Source: Gemmatimonadota bacterium (lineage in GTDB: Bacteria > Gemmatimonadota > Gemmatimonadetes > Gemmatimonadales > GWC2-71-9). Taken from it: 64,000 bases of DNA. The translations under genes and the position numbers were made by a program. The notes under the pieces are model-generated. The model was not told where the DNA came from, searched no databases, and saw nothing but the letters and a program-made list of their open reading frames with translations. How positions within the stretch are numbered: position 1 is the stretch's first letter; each line of letters opens with the position of its first letter. The stretch is taken from assembly GCA_009692185.1 (NCBI GenBank), contig SHZT01000004.1, positions 124,001 through 188,000 of the forward strand. Direction: 5' to 3'. This document shows positions 40,252-52,847 of the stretch, in pieces.

Positions 40252-41565
40252 ATGCGTAAAGTAAGAAAAAGCGACCGTGCCGCCACATTGCGGCTCCGAC
40301 GGCTCAGCGTGCCGCCCCTGGCGGCCCTGTCCGGGGAGCTGTCGCGCGACGTGTCCGGTGCCGACGCCAAGACGCGCGCCGCCGTCGAACGCATCGTGAA
40401 CGCGGTGCGGAAAGACGGCGACAAGGCGCTCGTCCGGTTCCAGAAATCCTTCGACAAGTCCACGCTCAAGCCGGCCCAGTGGGAAGTGCCGCACAGCGTC
40501 TGGGAACACGCCTTGAAGCGCGTGCCCAAGGCGGTGCATGTCGCGCTGGATGGCGCCTCCGCGCGCATCCGGGATTTCGCCGAAAAGCAGGTAGCCCAGG
40601 GATTCGAGCACGTTGCCCTGGATGGGAGCCGCCTGGCCCAGCGGGTCATTCCGCTGGAGCGGGTGGGGGTCTACGTACCTGGTGGCCGGGCTGTGTATCC
40701 CTCGACTGTATTAATGACAGTCATTCCGGCGAAGGTTGCCGGCGCGAAGGAGGTCATCGTCGTCACGCCGCCTTCAGGCGCAAGCGACGTGGTGCTGGCC
40801 GCCTGCACCTACGCCAAGGCCGACCGGCTGTTCCTGGTGGGCGGCGCGCATTCGATTGCCGCGCTGGCGTACGGCACTAAGACGATTCCGCGGGTGGACA
40901 AGATCGTGGGCCCGGGGAATAAGTGGGTCGCCGAGGCGAAGCGGGTGGTGGCCGGCACGGTCGGGATCGACATGATTGCGGGTCCCACCGAGGTGCTCGT
41001 GATCGCGGACGACAGTGCCGATCCGCGCCACGTTGCCGCCGACCTCATTGCGCAGGCCGAGCACGATGAAGACGCGAGTGCCTGGTTGGTAACGACCCAC
41101 GCCAGGCTGATCGACGCCGTGGACGTGGAATTGGAGAGGCAGCTCAAGACCGCGCCGCGCGCGGCGATTGCCCGCGCCTCGCTTGAGAAGAACGGCATCG
41201 CGGTTCTGGTGCCCGATGTGAAGACGGCGATCGAAGTCGCGAATCTCCGGGCGCCCGAGCACCTGCAGCTGCTGGTACGGGAGGCCGGGTCGTGGGTAGA
41301 GCAGGTGCGGCACGCGGGCGCCGTGTTCGTCGGGCCGCTGACGCCCGAGCCCGTGGGCGATTACATCGCCGGTCCCAGTCATGTGCTTCCCACCGGCGGT
41401 ACCGCGCGTTTCGCCTCGCCGCTCGGCGTCTACGATTTCGTCAAGCGGATGAGCGTCATCGAATACACGCGGGAACGTCTGGAGCTGGACGCGAAGGACA
41501 TCATTGCGCTCGCCGAGGCCGAGGGATTGCCGGGGCATGCGGAGGCCGTGAAAGTCCGCTTCTGA
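40252..41565 (+). CDS. hisD: Histidinol dehydrogenase
   Basis: ERVGVYVPGGRAVYPSTVLMTVIPAKVAG, VDKIVGPGNKWVAEAKR, MIAGPTEVLVIADDSADPRHVAADLIAQAEHDEDAS. Confidence 0.96.
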   Translation: MRKVRKSDRAATLRLRRLSVPPLAALSGELSRDVSGADAKTRAAVERIVNAVRKDGDKALVRFQKSFDKSTLKPAQWEVPHSVWEHALKRVPKAVHVALDGASARIRDFAEKQVAQGFEHVALDGSRLAQRVIPLERVGVYVPGGRAVYPSTVLMTVIPAKVAGAKEVIVVTPPSGASDVVLAACTYAKADRLFLVGGAHSIAALAYGTKTIPRVDKIVGPGNKWVAEAKRVVAGTVGIDMIAGPTEVLVIADDSADPRHVAADLIAQAEHDEDASAWLVTTHARLIDAVDVELERQLKTAPRAAIARASLEKNGIAVLVPDVKTAIEVANLRAPEHLQLLVREAGSWVEQVRHAGAVFVGPLTPEPVGDYIAGPSHVLPTGGTARFASPLGVYDFVKRMSVIEYTRERLELDAKDIIALAEAEGLPGHAEAVKVRF

Positions 41566-41659
41566 TCTCACTTGTATTTTCTAAAGTGCCCGGGTATGTT
41601 GGCCAAACGAGGGCAGTTGTCTATCGCTAACTAGTTGATTTTAAAGGCGTTACAAAACA

Positions 41660-43572
<1,913 letters not shown>

Positions 43573-43573
<1 letters not shown>

Positions 43574-43827
43574 TGTCCAACATTCTTACAGCGGGGGGGT
43601 GGGCCATGCTGCCGTGGGAAACGTCGGGTTCGCCGCTGGGCGCCGCGCGACGCGGGGCTGAGGACGGTGACGACGAGGAAGCCGCTACGGAGGAGGAGTT
43701 CGAGGAAGAGGATGAGTACGATGACGATGAAGACGAGGAGGATAAAGACGAAGACGATGACGAGTCAGAAGATGAGGACGAAGAAGAAGATTACGACGCC
43801 CCGGAAGAAGAGACCGACGACGAGTGA
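43573..43827 (+). CDS. Small protein with extreme acidic C-terminal tail
   Basis: ATG overlaps the typA stop (TGATG); from about residue 28 almost all Asp/Glu. Confidence 0.6.
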
Positions 43828-43833
43828 AGAGTG

Positions 43834-43907
<74 letters not shown>

Positions 43908-43920
43908 TAAGGTAAAGCGA

Positions 43921-43953
43921 AACCCCGCGAGCACATACGCTCACGGGGTTTTC
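43921..43953 (+). terminator. Rho-independent terminator downstream of tRNA-Ile
   Basis: AACCCCGCGAGC-acatac-GCTCACGGGGTT followed by TTC. Confidence 0.8.
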
Positions 43954-44049
43954 TCGCGCATGCCGCTATTGTGCCTCTTTTGTGCCCCGGACCGGCGACG
44001 AAAGAGGCTCCGGCCTCGGTCGCCGTACCTATCCGGTGCCGTTCTGCAC

Positions 44050-44245
44050 CACCGGATACGACATCCTTGATACGCAAACCCTCTTGTGTGACGGAGATAA
44101 TTGGGTGGCCGAGCTCACCGGCAATCCGCTTCTTGATCTCGAACAGCTGGCGCCCGCGGAGTATGCTCCAATCATTGGGTACTGCCCCCAGCCAAACGAC
44201 ACCTGAATCCCTCATTTCCGGATACGGCTTGAGGTCGGCGATCAC
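44050..44245 (-). pseudogene. Type I RM specificity subunit HsdS, N-terminal fragment
   Basis: MIADLKPYPEMRDSGVVWLGAVPNDWSILRGRQLFEIKKR...PIISVTQEGLRIKDV, then unrelated residues; no DNA-recognition domains left. Confidence 0.72.
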
Positions 44246-45387
44246 GACTGGCTCCCGTCGCCCATCTGGCGCTCATACGACTGGCGCACGAGCCCCATGA
44301 CGTACGGCAGCTCGTCGAGCGACCTGTTCGACGCCATGTTGGCAAGGAAAAGCATCTGGCCGTCGCTGGAGCGCGTTACGAGCGACAGCTCCTCGCCCTT
44401 GTGCATCACCTTGAAGCGGGGGTCGCGCATCCCGTCTTTCCCGCCCATCGCCTCCATGTCCTTCTTCCAGCTCTTGCCGTAGGGCGGGTTGGCGAGCATG
44501 AAGTCGAACTCTTGCGCCGGGAAGGCATCGTGCGAGAGGGTGGACCATTCCGCGCCGCCGACGATGTGGTCCGCGCTCTCGCTCTCCCCTTTGAGCAGCA
44601 TGTCCGCCTTGCAGACGGCGTATGTCTCCGGATTGATCTCCTGCCCATAGAGCACACTCTTCACGTCCTGCTTCCGCTTCGCCCCGATGGCCGTGAGCGT
44701 TTCTTCCCCGACGGTGAGCATGCCGCCCGTGCCGCAGGCGCAATCGTAGAGCAGGTAAGTGCCGGATTTGAGCTGGCTCTCGATCGGCAGGAATACGAGG
44801 TTCGCCATGAGCCGCACAGCGTCGCGCGGCGTCCAGTGTTCCCCGGCCTCCTCGTTGTTCTCCTCGTTGAATCTCCGAACCAGTTCTTCGAAAACCGTAC
44901 CCATCGAGTGGTTGTCCACCCGGGCAGGGGACAGGTCGATCTCGGGGTCGAGGAACTTGTTGATCAGCGTTCCGAGGGCGTCGGCCTTGGACAGGGTGGA
45001 AAGCTGATTCCGGAGTTTGAAGTTCTCGATGATGTCCTGGACGTTGGGCGAGAACCCGTTCAGGTAGTCCTCGAAGTCCGCCAGCAACTGTTGCTGGCTG
45101 CCGCGGGACTGGAGATCGCGCAATGTGAACTTCGATGTGTTGTAGAAGGATTGGCCCGCCGCATCCCGGAGTGCGGCCGCCTGCTCGGTGATGCCGCTCT
45201 TGTCGAGGAGTTTCTTGGTTTCGAGGACCTTGCTCTTGGTCGGCTCGAGCACCGCGTCCATGCGCCGGATGACGCACATCGGCAGGATGACGTCGGGGTA
45301 CTTGCCGCGCTTGAACAGGTCGCGGAGGACATCATCGGCGATGCCCCAAATGAAGGAGACGATCTTGTTGTGGGTGCTCTGGTCCAC
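44242..45387 (-). pseudogene. Type I RM methyltransferase HsdM with probable internal deletion
   Basis: MDQSTHNKIVSFIWGIADDVLRD..., DCACGTGGML, DFMLANPPYGKSWKKD...DGQMLFLANMAS, then abruptly NRSLDELPYVMGLVRQSYERQMGDGSQS; 381 aa only. Confidence 0.75.
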
Positions 45388-45403
45388 TATCTGTTGCGCT
45401 CCT

Positions 45404-46120
45404 CTATCGGTCCAGGTGGCGGGCTTTCTTTTTCTTGGCGTGTTTGATCTGCAGTTTCACGTCCATGCTGAACCCCACACCGACGATGTGGTAGGTGCGG
45501 TTGTAGAACTTCGCATAGTCCGGCCGGTAGATGTAATGCAGGTCAACCTTGCCGTGCTTCATGAAGTCCCATTGCAGGCCGACGGAGTTGCGCCAGTTGT
45601 CGACGGGGAAGACGCCGGTGAAGGCAAAGTACGGCTCCACCGAACCGTACACCGTTACATGCTTGGTGGCTGGTATCTTCGCCCGCACGCGCGTGCGCAG
45701 GACTCCCCGTGACCCCTGCTCTGCGTCGTCGTCCTCAAACTCGCGCTGGTACTGAAACATGGGACGAAACGAGATCGTGAGGCGGCCTCTCTTCGTTTCC
45801 AGCTCGGCGCCGACACCAAATCGATGAGAGACTTCCTCGGCGACCCTCGCGAGCCGGTAGTTGGCGAAGACAGCCAGGTGCTTCCGAAGGGGGTGGCCCA
45901 GCTCGCCGCTGACGTACGAGCCGTGATAGACCGACGAATTGCCGATCATGCGGCCTTCGTAGCCGACCGACGCGTCCCACTTACTTGGGAGGTTCAGGTT
46001 CACCTGCGCCGCGAACCGGCTCTGCACGTCCACCGGGTCCTCCCGGCTGGTCTGCGCGCGGAGTCCGGCACCGTTTGCGAGTGCAAGGACGAGCGCCGCC
46101 CGGCAGGTTTGCTTGTGCAT
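45404..46120 (-). CDS. DUF2490-like outer-membrane protein
   Basis: Signal peptide MHKQTCRAALVLALANGAGLRAQ; QVNLNLPSKWDASVGYEGRM...PYFAFTGVFPVDNWRNSVGLQWDFMKHGKVDLHYIYRPDY. Confidence 0.65.
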   Translation of the reverse strand: MHKQTCRAALVLALANGAGLRAQTSREDPVDVQSRFAAQVNLNLPSKWDASVGYEGRMIGNSSVYHGSYVSGELGHPLRKHLAVFANYRLARVAEEVSHRFGVGAELETKRGRLTISFRPMFQYQREFEDDDAEQGSRGVLRTRVRAKIPATKHVTVYGSVEPYFAFTGVFPVDNWRNSVGLQWDFMKHGKVDLHYIYRPDYAKFYNRTYHIVGVGFSMDVKLQIKHAKKKKARHLDR

Positions 46121-46233
46121 GGAAATCACCGTACTGTATATGGTGTCCGAGCCGCCCGGCAAATGAAGATCCTGCCGAGGCCAAGCGCGAGGCAGGAACG
46201 ACCCACACGTCGTGCAGCAGAGGTCCCCCACGG

Positions 46234-47187
46234 ATGGTCAGCCCAACTGGCACGAATCAGGTGAGTTCGCGGTTGTCGCCTCGCTGGTCGCCGGGCGCTG
46301 CCGTGGTTGTGCTGGCGGTCCTGCTTGCGTTTGCCGGCGTCTCCTGCGAACCGACGCCTGTCGTCAGGGGCTCCTCGTTCCGCGTTGTGGTGATCTCGCT
46401 CGACGGATTGCGGCCAGACGCCATAACTGCGGCGAATGCACCCACGCTCATGCGCCTGATCCAGGAGGGTGCCGCGACCCTCACGGCGCAGACGGTACTG
46501 CCCAGCCTGACGTTGCCGGCCCATACGTCCATGGTCACCGGGCTCGTCCCGGAGCGGCATGGCATTACCTGGAACGACGACACGTCCCCGCCAGAGCCGG
46601 TTGACCTGATCACGATCTTCGATTACGCGACGCGGGCGGGGTACACGAGCGCGATGTTCGTCGGGAAGTCGAAGCTCATCCCTCTCGTGCATCCGGGGGC
46701 ACCGACGAAGGTGAGCATTCCCCCGGTTGGCCAGGTCTGGGGGTCCGAAATCGTCAGCGCTCAGGTCCGGGAGTACCTGTCGGCCGCGACGGCCCGGCCC
46801 AACCTGCTGTTCATTCATTTTCCCGACATCGACGCCGCGGGTCACGCGTACGGGTGGATGTCGACCCAGTATCTCGCTGCCGTGCAGCACGCCGATTCGG
46901 GCGTTGCCCGCGTCTGGCAGGCCGCCAAGCAAACCTTCGGCTCGGACCTCACGCTGATCGTGACCGCGGATCACGGAGGGGTCGGCGGTGGTCATGCCGA
47001 GGGCTCGCGCCTGTCCACGACGATTCCGTGGATTGCTTGGGGGAACGGAGTCACGCCGAAAATCCTGTCTAGTGATACCCGTGGCGTTGACACCGGGCCG
47101 ACCGCGCTGTGGCTCCTCGGGCTCTCCCCGCCGACGGATTGGGACGGCGTGCCCGTCACCAGCGCGTTTCCGGCGCTGGCGCCGTAG
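46234..47187 (+). CDS. Secreted alkaline-phosphatase superfamily (nucleotide pyrophosphatase/phosphodiesterase-like) protein
   Basis: RVVVISLDGLRPDAITAANAPTLMRLIQEGA...LPSLTLPAHTSMVTGLVPERHGITWND...TADHGGVGGGH. Confidence 0.9.
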   Translation: MVSPTGTNQVSSRLSPRWSPGAAVVVLAVLLAFAGVSCEPTPVVRGSSFRVVVISLDGLRPDAITAANAPTLMRLIQEGAATLTAQTVLPSLTLPAHTSMVTGLVPERHGITWNDDTSPPEPVDLITIFDYATRAGYTSAMFVGKSKLIPLVHPGAPTKVSIPPVGQVWGSEIVSAQVREYLSAATARPNLLFIHFPDIDAAGHAYGWMSTQYLAAVQHADSGVARVWQAAKQTFGSDLTLIVTADHGGVGGGHAEGSRLSTTIPWIAWGNGVTPKILSSDTRGVDTGPTALWLLGLSPPTDWDGVPVTSAFPALAP

Positions 47188-48535
47188 GTCCGCGCAGAAA
47201 GTCCTCGAGTTCCAGCCGGCGGTTGGCGACAAACCCCTTGAGCGTCGGCAACGCGTTGATGAAGGCCCCGCTGCTCGTATGGGTGTGTCCGGGCTGCTCT
47301 CCGTTCAGACCGATGACGTGCGGCGCGACCATTCCGTGGTACTTCTCGAAAAGTCCGTCCAGCCTCCCCTGCGTGAAGACGCCTTGGTAGAAGGCCTGCA
47401 GCTGGGCCCGGTAGCGCGCCCAGTAAACCGGGTCGTCCGCGAGGTAGCGAATCAGCGGCCCGTCCGTGTCGTCCACTTCCGTCAGCGCGAGGTCGACGCC
47501 GGCGTCAGGGTCGAGGTAGAAGGAGTTGTTCTGGTCCCAGGGAATCCACCGCAGCTGTCCGGACGAGTGGTGGTAGAGGTAGTAGTTGTGAGGGACGATG
47601 CCGTATGCGTCCCAGCTGACGATGGTGTTGTTGACGGCCAGGTACTTGAGGAAGAGGTCGACGTCGAACACCGTTTCGAGATTGGCGCGCCACTGCGCAG
47701 GATTGCCGGACCGCAGGTCGGTGTCATTGAGCGCCCTGATCAGTGCCCGGATGTCTGAGAAGTCCGTGGTCGTCCGATTGTTCTGCTGCGGGAAGTCCGA
47801 TTCGCGCGTCCATCCCAGGAGTGTCGCGAACGGCTTGTAGAGGGTTCCGCGCTCCTCGCCGAACTGGTCCAGCAGCATTTGGTCCTCGACCGCTTCGACC
47901 ATCGTGTAGACGCCGTTGTACACGAGCCCCTGCCCGAGATCGATGTACACCCGGTAGTACGCCGTCCGCGGGGACGGCACTCCCGCCAAGCGGAACACCT
48001 CGTTCGCCACCTTTTCCCGCAGCAGCGACGGGTCAAAGGCGTTGGGGGCCATGGTCGTCTCCCGAAAGCCGTAGAAGCGCTGGTTCCAGGTTTCTGGGTA
48101 CGTGTCCTCGAATTCGTCGAACTTGAGCCGGAACGGGAGCTTGTAGTTCCCCGCGTTCCACGAGTAATTGAGGGACGCGGCGCCCTTCAGGCGAAAGCCG
48201 ACATGCTTCCACGTCTTCCCGTTGAAGCGAAGCTCGGCGTCGACAAAATCGGGGTCCTCCGACGGATAGGGGCCGCAGCACGGATGATCGCCGGCGCCAA
48301 AGTCGAAACCCCAGAGGTGGGTCATATTCGCGCGGATGCCCGCCCATTTGGAGGCGTTGAGGATGATGTCCATCCGGTTGACGGAGTCCTGGGGGAAGAC
48401 GACGGCGTAGTTCGCGGGCGACTGGCCATGGGTGGCCTTGGTCCAGTCGGAGTTGTAGTTGGCAGGGTCGAACGGCGCCCTGCACGAGGCGAGGAGGATT
48501 GCCCCGAGAGGGAGGCACTTCAAGACGCTTCGCAT
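47156..48535 (-). CDS. CotH-kinase family secreted protein
   Basis: NGKTWKHVGFRLKGAASLNYSWNAGNYKLPFRLKFDEFED..., SWDAYGIVPHNYYLYHHSSGQLRWIPWDQNNSF. Confidence 0.86.
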   Translation of the reverse strand: MRSVLKCLPLGAILLASCRAPFDPANYNSDWTKATHGQSPANYAVVFPQDSVNRMDIILNASKWAGIRANMTHLWGFDFGAGDHPCCGPYPSEDPDFVDAELRFNGKTWKHVGFRLKGAASLNYSWNAGNYKLPFRLKFDEFEDTYPETWNQRFYGFRETTMAPNAFDPSLLREKVANEVFRLAGVPSPRTAYYRVYIDLGQGLVYNGVYTMVEAVEDQMLLDQFGEERGTLYKPFATLLGWTRESDFPQQNNRTTTDFSDIRALIRALNDTDLRSGNPAQWRANLETVFDVDLFLKYLAVNNTIVSWDAYGIVPHNYYLYHHSSGQLRWIPWDQNNSFYLDPDAGVDLALTEVDDTDGPLIRYLADDPVYWARYRAQLQAFYQGVFTQGRLDGLFEKYHGMVAPHVIGLNGEQPGHTHTSSGAFINALPTLKGFVANRRLELEDFLRGPTAPAPETRW

Positions 48536-48649
48536 GGTCGAGTCGAGTTTATGCTCCGGTTGGAGACTTGCCAAGAGCCGATGCGCCTTCCGCATGCCGA
48601 TACGGAGTACAGGTCCGCGAGCGTCCCGGCCGCCCGGCGTCTGAGGTAT

Positions 48650-48926
48650 GGATCCTGACGGTGGCTCGGCGGGCCGGAGCGGCTCGTTCTGCCCGTTGGG
48701 CACCATCAGCACATCGCCGTGGGCATGCTCGCCGTCGGCCACGGTGAAGGCGGAGTCTCCGGGCTGGGGGATGAACGTGATACCTCCGCTCCGCCCACCG
48801 TGGCCGACGGAATAGGTGCCGACCCACTCTCCGACCAGCAGAGGGCGGGCGGCCGGGTCCGCGCGAATGGGAAACGGCGCCGGCGCAGCCGACGAGCAGG
48901 GCGGCGATCAGCGCGATGTTCGTCAA
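48650..48926 (-). pseudogene. Frameshifted small lipoprotein remnant
   Basis: MTNIALIAALLVGCAGAVSHS in one frame; RPLLVGEWVGTYSVGHGGRSGGITFIPQPGDSAFTVADGEHAHGDVLMVPNG in another. Confidence 0.55.
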
Positions 48927-49408
48927 GAGATTATCTCCGCGGGCATTTCCTTCTCGACGGCCTGCCCCTTCACGCTGCTTACGTAGAACACCTTGGCGTC
49001 CTCGCGCGACTTCACGACCCGCTTGACCACGGTGTCCTCGAAGTAGATGCCGGCGTCGTTGTAGCAGGCGTACCTGCGCTGGCGCCGCCCAGGACGATCC
49101 CCTGGTCCCAGGCCTTCCGCAGGATCACGTCAATGCAGTGTGCCTTCCAGATGACCTGCTGGTTGAGCGTGTTCCCGCCGGACGCGACGATGCCGTCCAC
49201 CGAGAGGAGTACTTCCTCCCAGGTCTTGTCCTGCCGGTAGCTGGAAATGAAGCTGTTCTGGATGCTGGGCTCGACGTCCAGGTCCTTGCAGTTCTCCATG
49301 AACGTGCCGGGCCGGTCGGCCGAGGCCGTGGGGAGGTAGAGGATCTTCGGCCGCGGTTTCCCGGTCAGCTCGGCCATGTACTTGATGAAGGCCTTGTTGA
49401 ACCCGCCG
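48923..49408 (-). pseudogene. Peptidase S51 (dipeptidase E-like) remnant
   Basis: GGFNKAFIKYMAELTGKPRPKILYLPTASADRPGTF...GGNTLNQQVIWKAHCIDVILRKAWDQGIVLGGASAGTPA, then in a different frame ACNDAGIYFEDTVVKRVVKSREDAKVFYVSSVKGQAVEKEMPAEIIS*. Confidence 0.78.
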
Positions 49409-49506
49409 GGAGGTCAGTCGTGGTGAGCCAGCCGGGAATATGCATCGGATGGTGGCAGCGCGCCTCAGGTATTAAGATTGCCCCCGAATCCCCTCGGAGT
49501 GTTCGC

Positions 49507-50466
49507 GTGAAAAAGGTTCTGAAGGTCATCGGTATCCTGCTAGGTCTCGTGGTGCTGGCGGCCGGGGCGTTCTACCTGTGGGCCGGGAGCGCGGCCAACA
49601 GCAAACTTGCCACGTCGTACACGGTCCACGCGGTAGACTTTCCCGTTCCCTTCCCGCTGGACTCGGCCGAAGTGAGGAAGATGCGGCTCCGGCCAGAGGC
49701 CGCGGCGAAACTGGCCGGCGAGCGGGCCCTGGAGCGGGGCGAGCATCTCGTCGAGTCGCGCTACGGGTGTCTCGAGTGCCACGGCGGGGGCTTCAGCGGG
49801 GGCGTGATGGTCGATGCGGCGCCCATCGGCCGCCTCTTCGGCCCCAACCTCACCACCGGCAAGGGCAGCAGGACGCTGGAGTACCACGTCGCCGACTGGG
49901 ACCGCATCGTGCGCCACGGCGTCCGCAAGGACGGCCTGCCCGCGATCATGCCCTCCGGCGATTTCGAGATGATGAGCGACCAGGAGCTGTCGGATATCAT
50001 CCACTACATCCGGTCGTTCCCGCCGGCGGACAACGAGGTGCCGCCGCGCACGCTGGGGCCGGTGGGCAAGGTGCTGGTGGCGACCGGCAAGATCGTCCTG
50101 TCGGCCACGGTGCTGGACCCGCAGGCGGCCCACGCGGCGATGCCGCCCGCGGCGGCGGTGACGCTGGAGTTCGGGAAGCACATGGCGACCACCTGCACCG
50201 GTTGCCATTCGCGTGACCTGGCGGGCGGGCCGATCCAGGGCGGGGACCCGGCCTGGCCGCCGGCGCGGAACCTCACGCCCACGGGCCTCGCGGGGTGGAC
50301 TTACGAGCAGTTCCTGGGGGCCATGCGAGAAGCGAAGCGGCCGGACGGCACGATGCTCAAGGAGCCGATGGCAGGCATGCCCAAGTTCGCGAACAAGATG
50401 ACCGACGTGGAGCTGCAGGCGCTGTGGATGTACCTCAAGTCGGTGCCGGGGGTGGCGAGCCGGTAG
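49507..50466 (+). CDS. Diheme cytochrome c family protein
   Basis: Two CxxCH motifs (CLECHGGG, CTGCHSRD); membrane anchor; GTG start. Confidence 0.9.
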   Translation: MKKVLKVIGILLGLVVLAAGAFYLWAGSAANSKLATSYTVHAVDFPVPFPLDSAEVRKMRLRPEAAAKLAGERALERGEHLVESRYGCLECHGGGFSGGVMVDAAPIGRLFGPNLTTGKGSRTLEYHVADWDRIVRHGVRKDGLPAIMPSGDFEMMSDQELSDIIHYIRSFPPADNEVPPRTLGPVGKVLVATGKIVLSATVLDPQAAHAAMPPAAAVTLEFGKHMATTCTGCHSRDLAGGPIQGGDPAWPPARNLTPTGLAGWTYEQFLGAMREAKRPDGTMLKEPMAGMPKFANKMTDVELQALWMYLKSVPGVASR

Positions 50467-50481
50467 GCCTCGGGCCTGCCG

Positions 50482-51333
50482 TTGAAGACGGTCGCCAGTA
50501 TCGTCTTTCTGCTTCTGTTGCTGCTGCCGCATCCTGCGGTGGCGCAAAACCTCACGATCCAGTTCCTGAACGTCGGCCAGGGTGATGCGGCGCTGATCAC
50601 CACGCCAGAAGGCCGGCACGTGCTGATTGATGCGGGCCGAAACCCGTACATGGTTGCCACCCTGCTGAAAGGCGTGGGCATAGACACTCTGGACTTGGTA
50701 GTCGCCTCCCACGGGCATGCAGACCATATCGGCGGCATGGTGCAGGTCCTGCTGAACACCGTGGTGCTCTCTTATGTGGACAACGGTGCTCCGGATGACA
50801 GCAAGACATTCGCGTCGCTCAAGGCTGCCGTCAGCGCCGAGTTTGGCGGCCAGCCGCCCCCAGTGCGGCAGACGGACAGCGTGGGCATGGTGACGTTTCA
50901 CGTTCTCCCCGCCAACCCCGAGGCCCGCACGCAGAATGAAGCGTCCGTCGGGGTCCTGGTGCGTTACGGGAGATTCGAGGCGCTGTTCACCGGGGATTCA
51001 GAGGAGCGGGAGCTGGCGTACTGGCTCGAGCATGACTCGATTCCGAGGGTCGAGGTGGTCAAGGTGGCCCATCACGGCGCCGAGAACGGCACGACGGACG
51101 CGTGGACGCTGGCCACTCGCCCGACGCTGGCGGTGGTGTCGGTGGGGCTCAGGAACTCGTACCGCCACCCGTCGCCGGCGGCGGTCGAGATGTGGGAGTC
51201 CGCGGACGCGACCGTGGTGCGTACGGATCGGTTGGGCATGATCACGGTGACAGCGGATTCGACGGGGGGGTTCAGGCTTTCAACCAGGACCGGGAGTTGG
51301 AGGTCCGACTCCCTCTATCTCGTGCGCCCCTGA
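50482..51333 (+). CDS. Secreted ComEC-like MBL-fold hydrolase
   Basis: QFLNVGQGDAALITTPEGRHVLIDAG, ASHGHADHIGGM, EVVKVAHHGAENGT; TTG start. Confidence 0.88.
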   Translation: MKTVASIVFLLLLLLPHPAVAQNLTIQFLNVGQGDAALITTPEGRHVLIDAGRNPYMVATLLKGVGIDTLDLVVASHGHADHIGGMVQVLLNTVVLSYVDNGAPDDSKTFASLKAAVSAEFGGQPPPVRQTDSVGMVTFHVLPANPEARTQNEASVGVLVRYGRFEALFTGDSEERELAYWLEHDSIPRVEVVKVAHHGAENGTTDAWTLATRPTLAVVSVGLRNSYRHPSPAAVEMWESADATVVRTDRLGMITVTADSTGGFRLSTRTGSWRSDSLYLVRP

Positions 51334-51359
51334 ACGCCTTGGAAGCGGGCTGGTGGCGG

Positions 51360-52010
51360 TTACGGCTGCGTCGGCGTGGCCGCGAAGTACCGCCTCCCGT
51401 CCCACACGACCGGCACCGCACGCACAATACAGAAGACGGCGGTCGCGTAGACGAGGACGTCGGTTACGGGCCGGGCTGCCTGAATGAACGCGCCGCCCGC
51501 CTGGCCCATGCGTTCGAGCCCGAGGACAATGCCCAACCCGCAGAACGCGACTGTCTTGAGCACGCCGTAGGTTGCCCTGCTCCAGCGGGACGCCGTGAGC
51601 TCCTTCGCCCAGCCTGACTCCATCATGGACTTGGTACCAAATGGCGTCTTTCCCTGCTGGAATGCCACGGTGCGGATCAGGTCCGTGACCACCGTGCGCG
51701 CGATGATGACGGCGGCGATCCAGTAGGGTACGTAGGGCGTTCCGTCAGGATGCTGGCGGATCGCGAAGAAGACCCACACCACAAGTTCAACGATCCGGTC
51801 CCCGGCAATGTCGAGCAGCGCGCCAATATCCGACGCCTCGTTCCGCTTCCGTGCCACCCATCCATCCACCACGTCCAGAACGATCACGACGACCAGGAGG
51901 AAGACCATGGCGAGGTCTATCCACCAGAAGTCGAGGTACGTCTTCCGCGCCCAAACGCCCACCACCCCGAAAAGCAGCAGGACACGAGCGAGGACTACGA
52001 GGTTCGCCAC
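51360..52010 (-). CDS. CDP-alcohol phosphatidyltransferase family protein
   Basis: VVDGWVARKRNEASDIGALLDIAGDRIVE (D-DG-AR-G-D-D motif). Confidence 0.9.
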   Translation of the reverse strand: MANLVVLARVLLLFGVVGVWARKTYLDFWWIDLAMVFLLVVVIVLDVVDGWVARKRNEASDIGALLDIAGDRIVELVVWVFFAIRQHPDGTPYVPYWIAAVIIARTVVTDLIRTVAFQQGKTPFGTKSMMESGWAKELTASRWSRATYGVLKTVAFCGLGIVLGLERMGQAGGAFIQAARPVTDVLVYATAVFCIVRAVPVVWDGRRYFAATPTQP

Positions 52011-52798
52011 TGTGGTGCCTTCCCGACCGGAGCGAGTTCTGGGCGCTTCGCACTGATACGGTCGCCGGAGGAGCGTCCCAGCATGTGCCTCAGGGCCCAC
52101 GGCATGAGATAGAGGTACCCCCAATGGAGTTCCGCCGCGAGCCTTACCACCCACGACCGGGGTGGCGCCGGTGGCAGAGGGTCTGACCACGTTTTGTCAC
52201 CGGGAATCCCCAACGCTTCGGTGAGGGCCGCCGCGATGCGCGCGTGGCCCGCCGAGTTGGCGTGAATGCGGTCCAGGCTCCAGAGCCTGGGGTCAGATCC
52301 CACCGGGTATTTCGCGAAATCCACGAGGATGGCGCCGCTCGCGGCCGATGCGTTCCGCAACGCGTCGTTGAGCGCCCGTACGCGGCCCGCGATCGGCCGG
52401 GCCAAAGGCAGGACGGGGGAGAGATCGGGGAGCGTGAACCCGAGTACCGTGGCGCCGCCCGCAATCAGCGTTCGCTGCATGTATTCGACGTCTCCGGCCA
52501 CCTGGTCTACATCGAAGCCCAGCCGGATCACGTCGTTGGTGCCGGTGAAGAGCGTCGCCAGGTCGGGCTTCAAGGACGCCGCACGCTCGAGTTGCCCGTC
52601 CCGGATCTGCCGGGTAGTGCGGCCCCGGATGCCGAGGTTCGCGTAGAGCAGGGGAGTCGTCTGCGCCGCCGCGACCCGCTCGGCCACGCGGTTGGCCCAG
52701 CCGCAGTAGCCGCCCCGTCCGTCGGGGTCGTCGAGCCCTTCCGTGGAGCTGTCGCCGATGGCGACGTAGCGCTCGAACACTCGCGGTGAACCTGTCAT
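51995..52798 (-). CDS. SGNH/GDSL-family hydrolase
   Basis: [16 protein letters not shown] (block I), [24 protein letters not shown]. Confidence 0.9.
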   Translation of the reverse strand: MTGSPRVFERYVAIGDSSTEGLDDPDGRGGYCGWANRVAERVAAAQTTPLLYANLGIRGRTTRQIRDGQLERAASLKPDLATLFTGTNDVIRLGFDVDQVAGDVEYMQRTLIAGGATVLGFTLPDLSPVLPLARPIAGRVRALNDALRNASAASGAILVDFAKYPVGSDPRLWSLDRIHANSAGHARIAAALTEALGIPGDKTWSDPLPPAPPRSWVVRLAAELHWGYLYLMPWALRHMLGRSSGDRISAKRPELAPVGKAPQWRTS

Positions 52799-52847
52799 GG
52801 CCCGGATAATACTCACCACGCGGGCACCACGATTACATTGGGGGCCT

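Noticed and set aside
43921-43953. Hairpin after tRNA-Ile as a member of the repeat family
   Set aside because: Ordinary GC stem with T run; no tandem short units.
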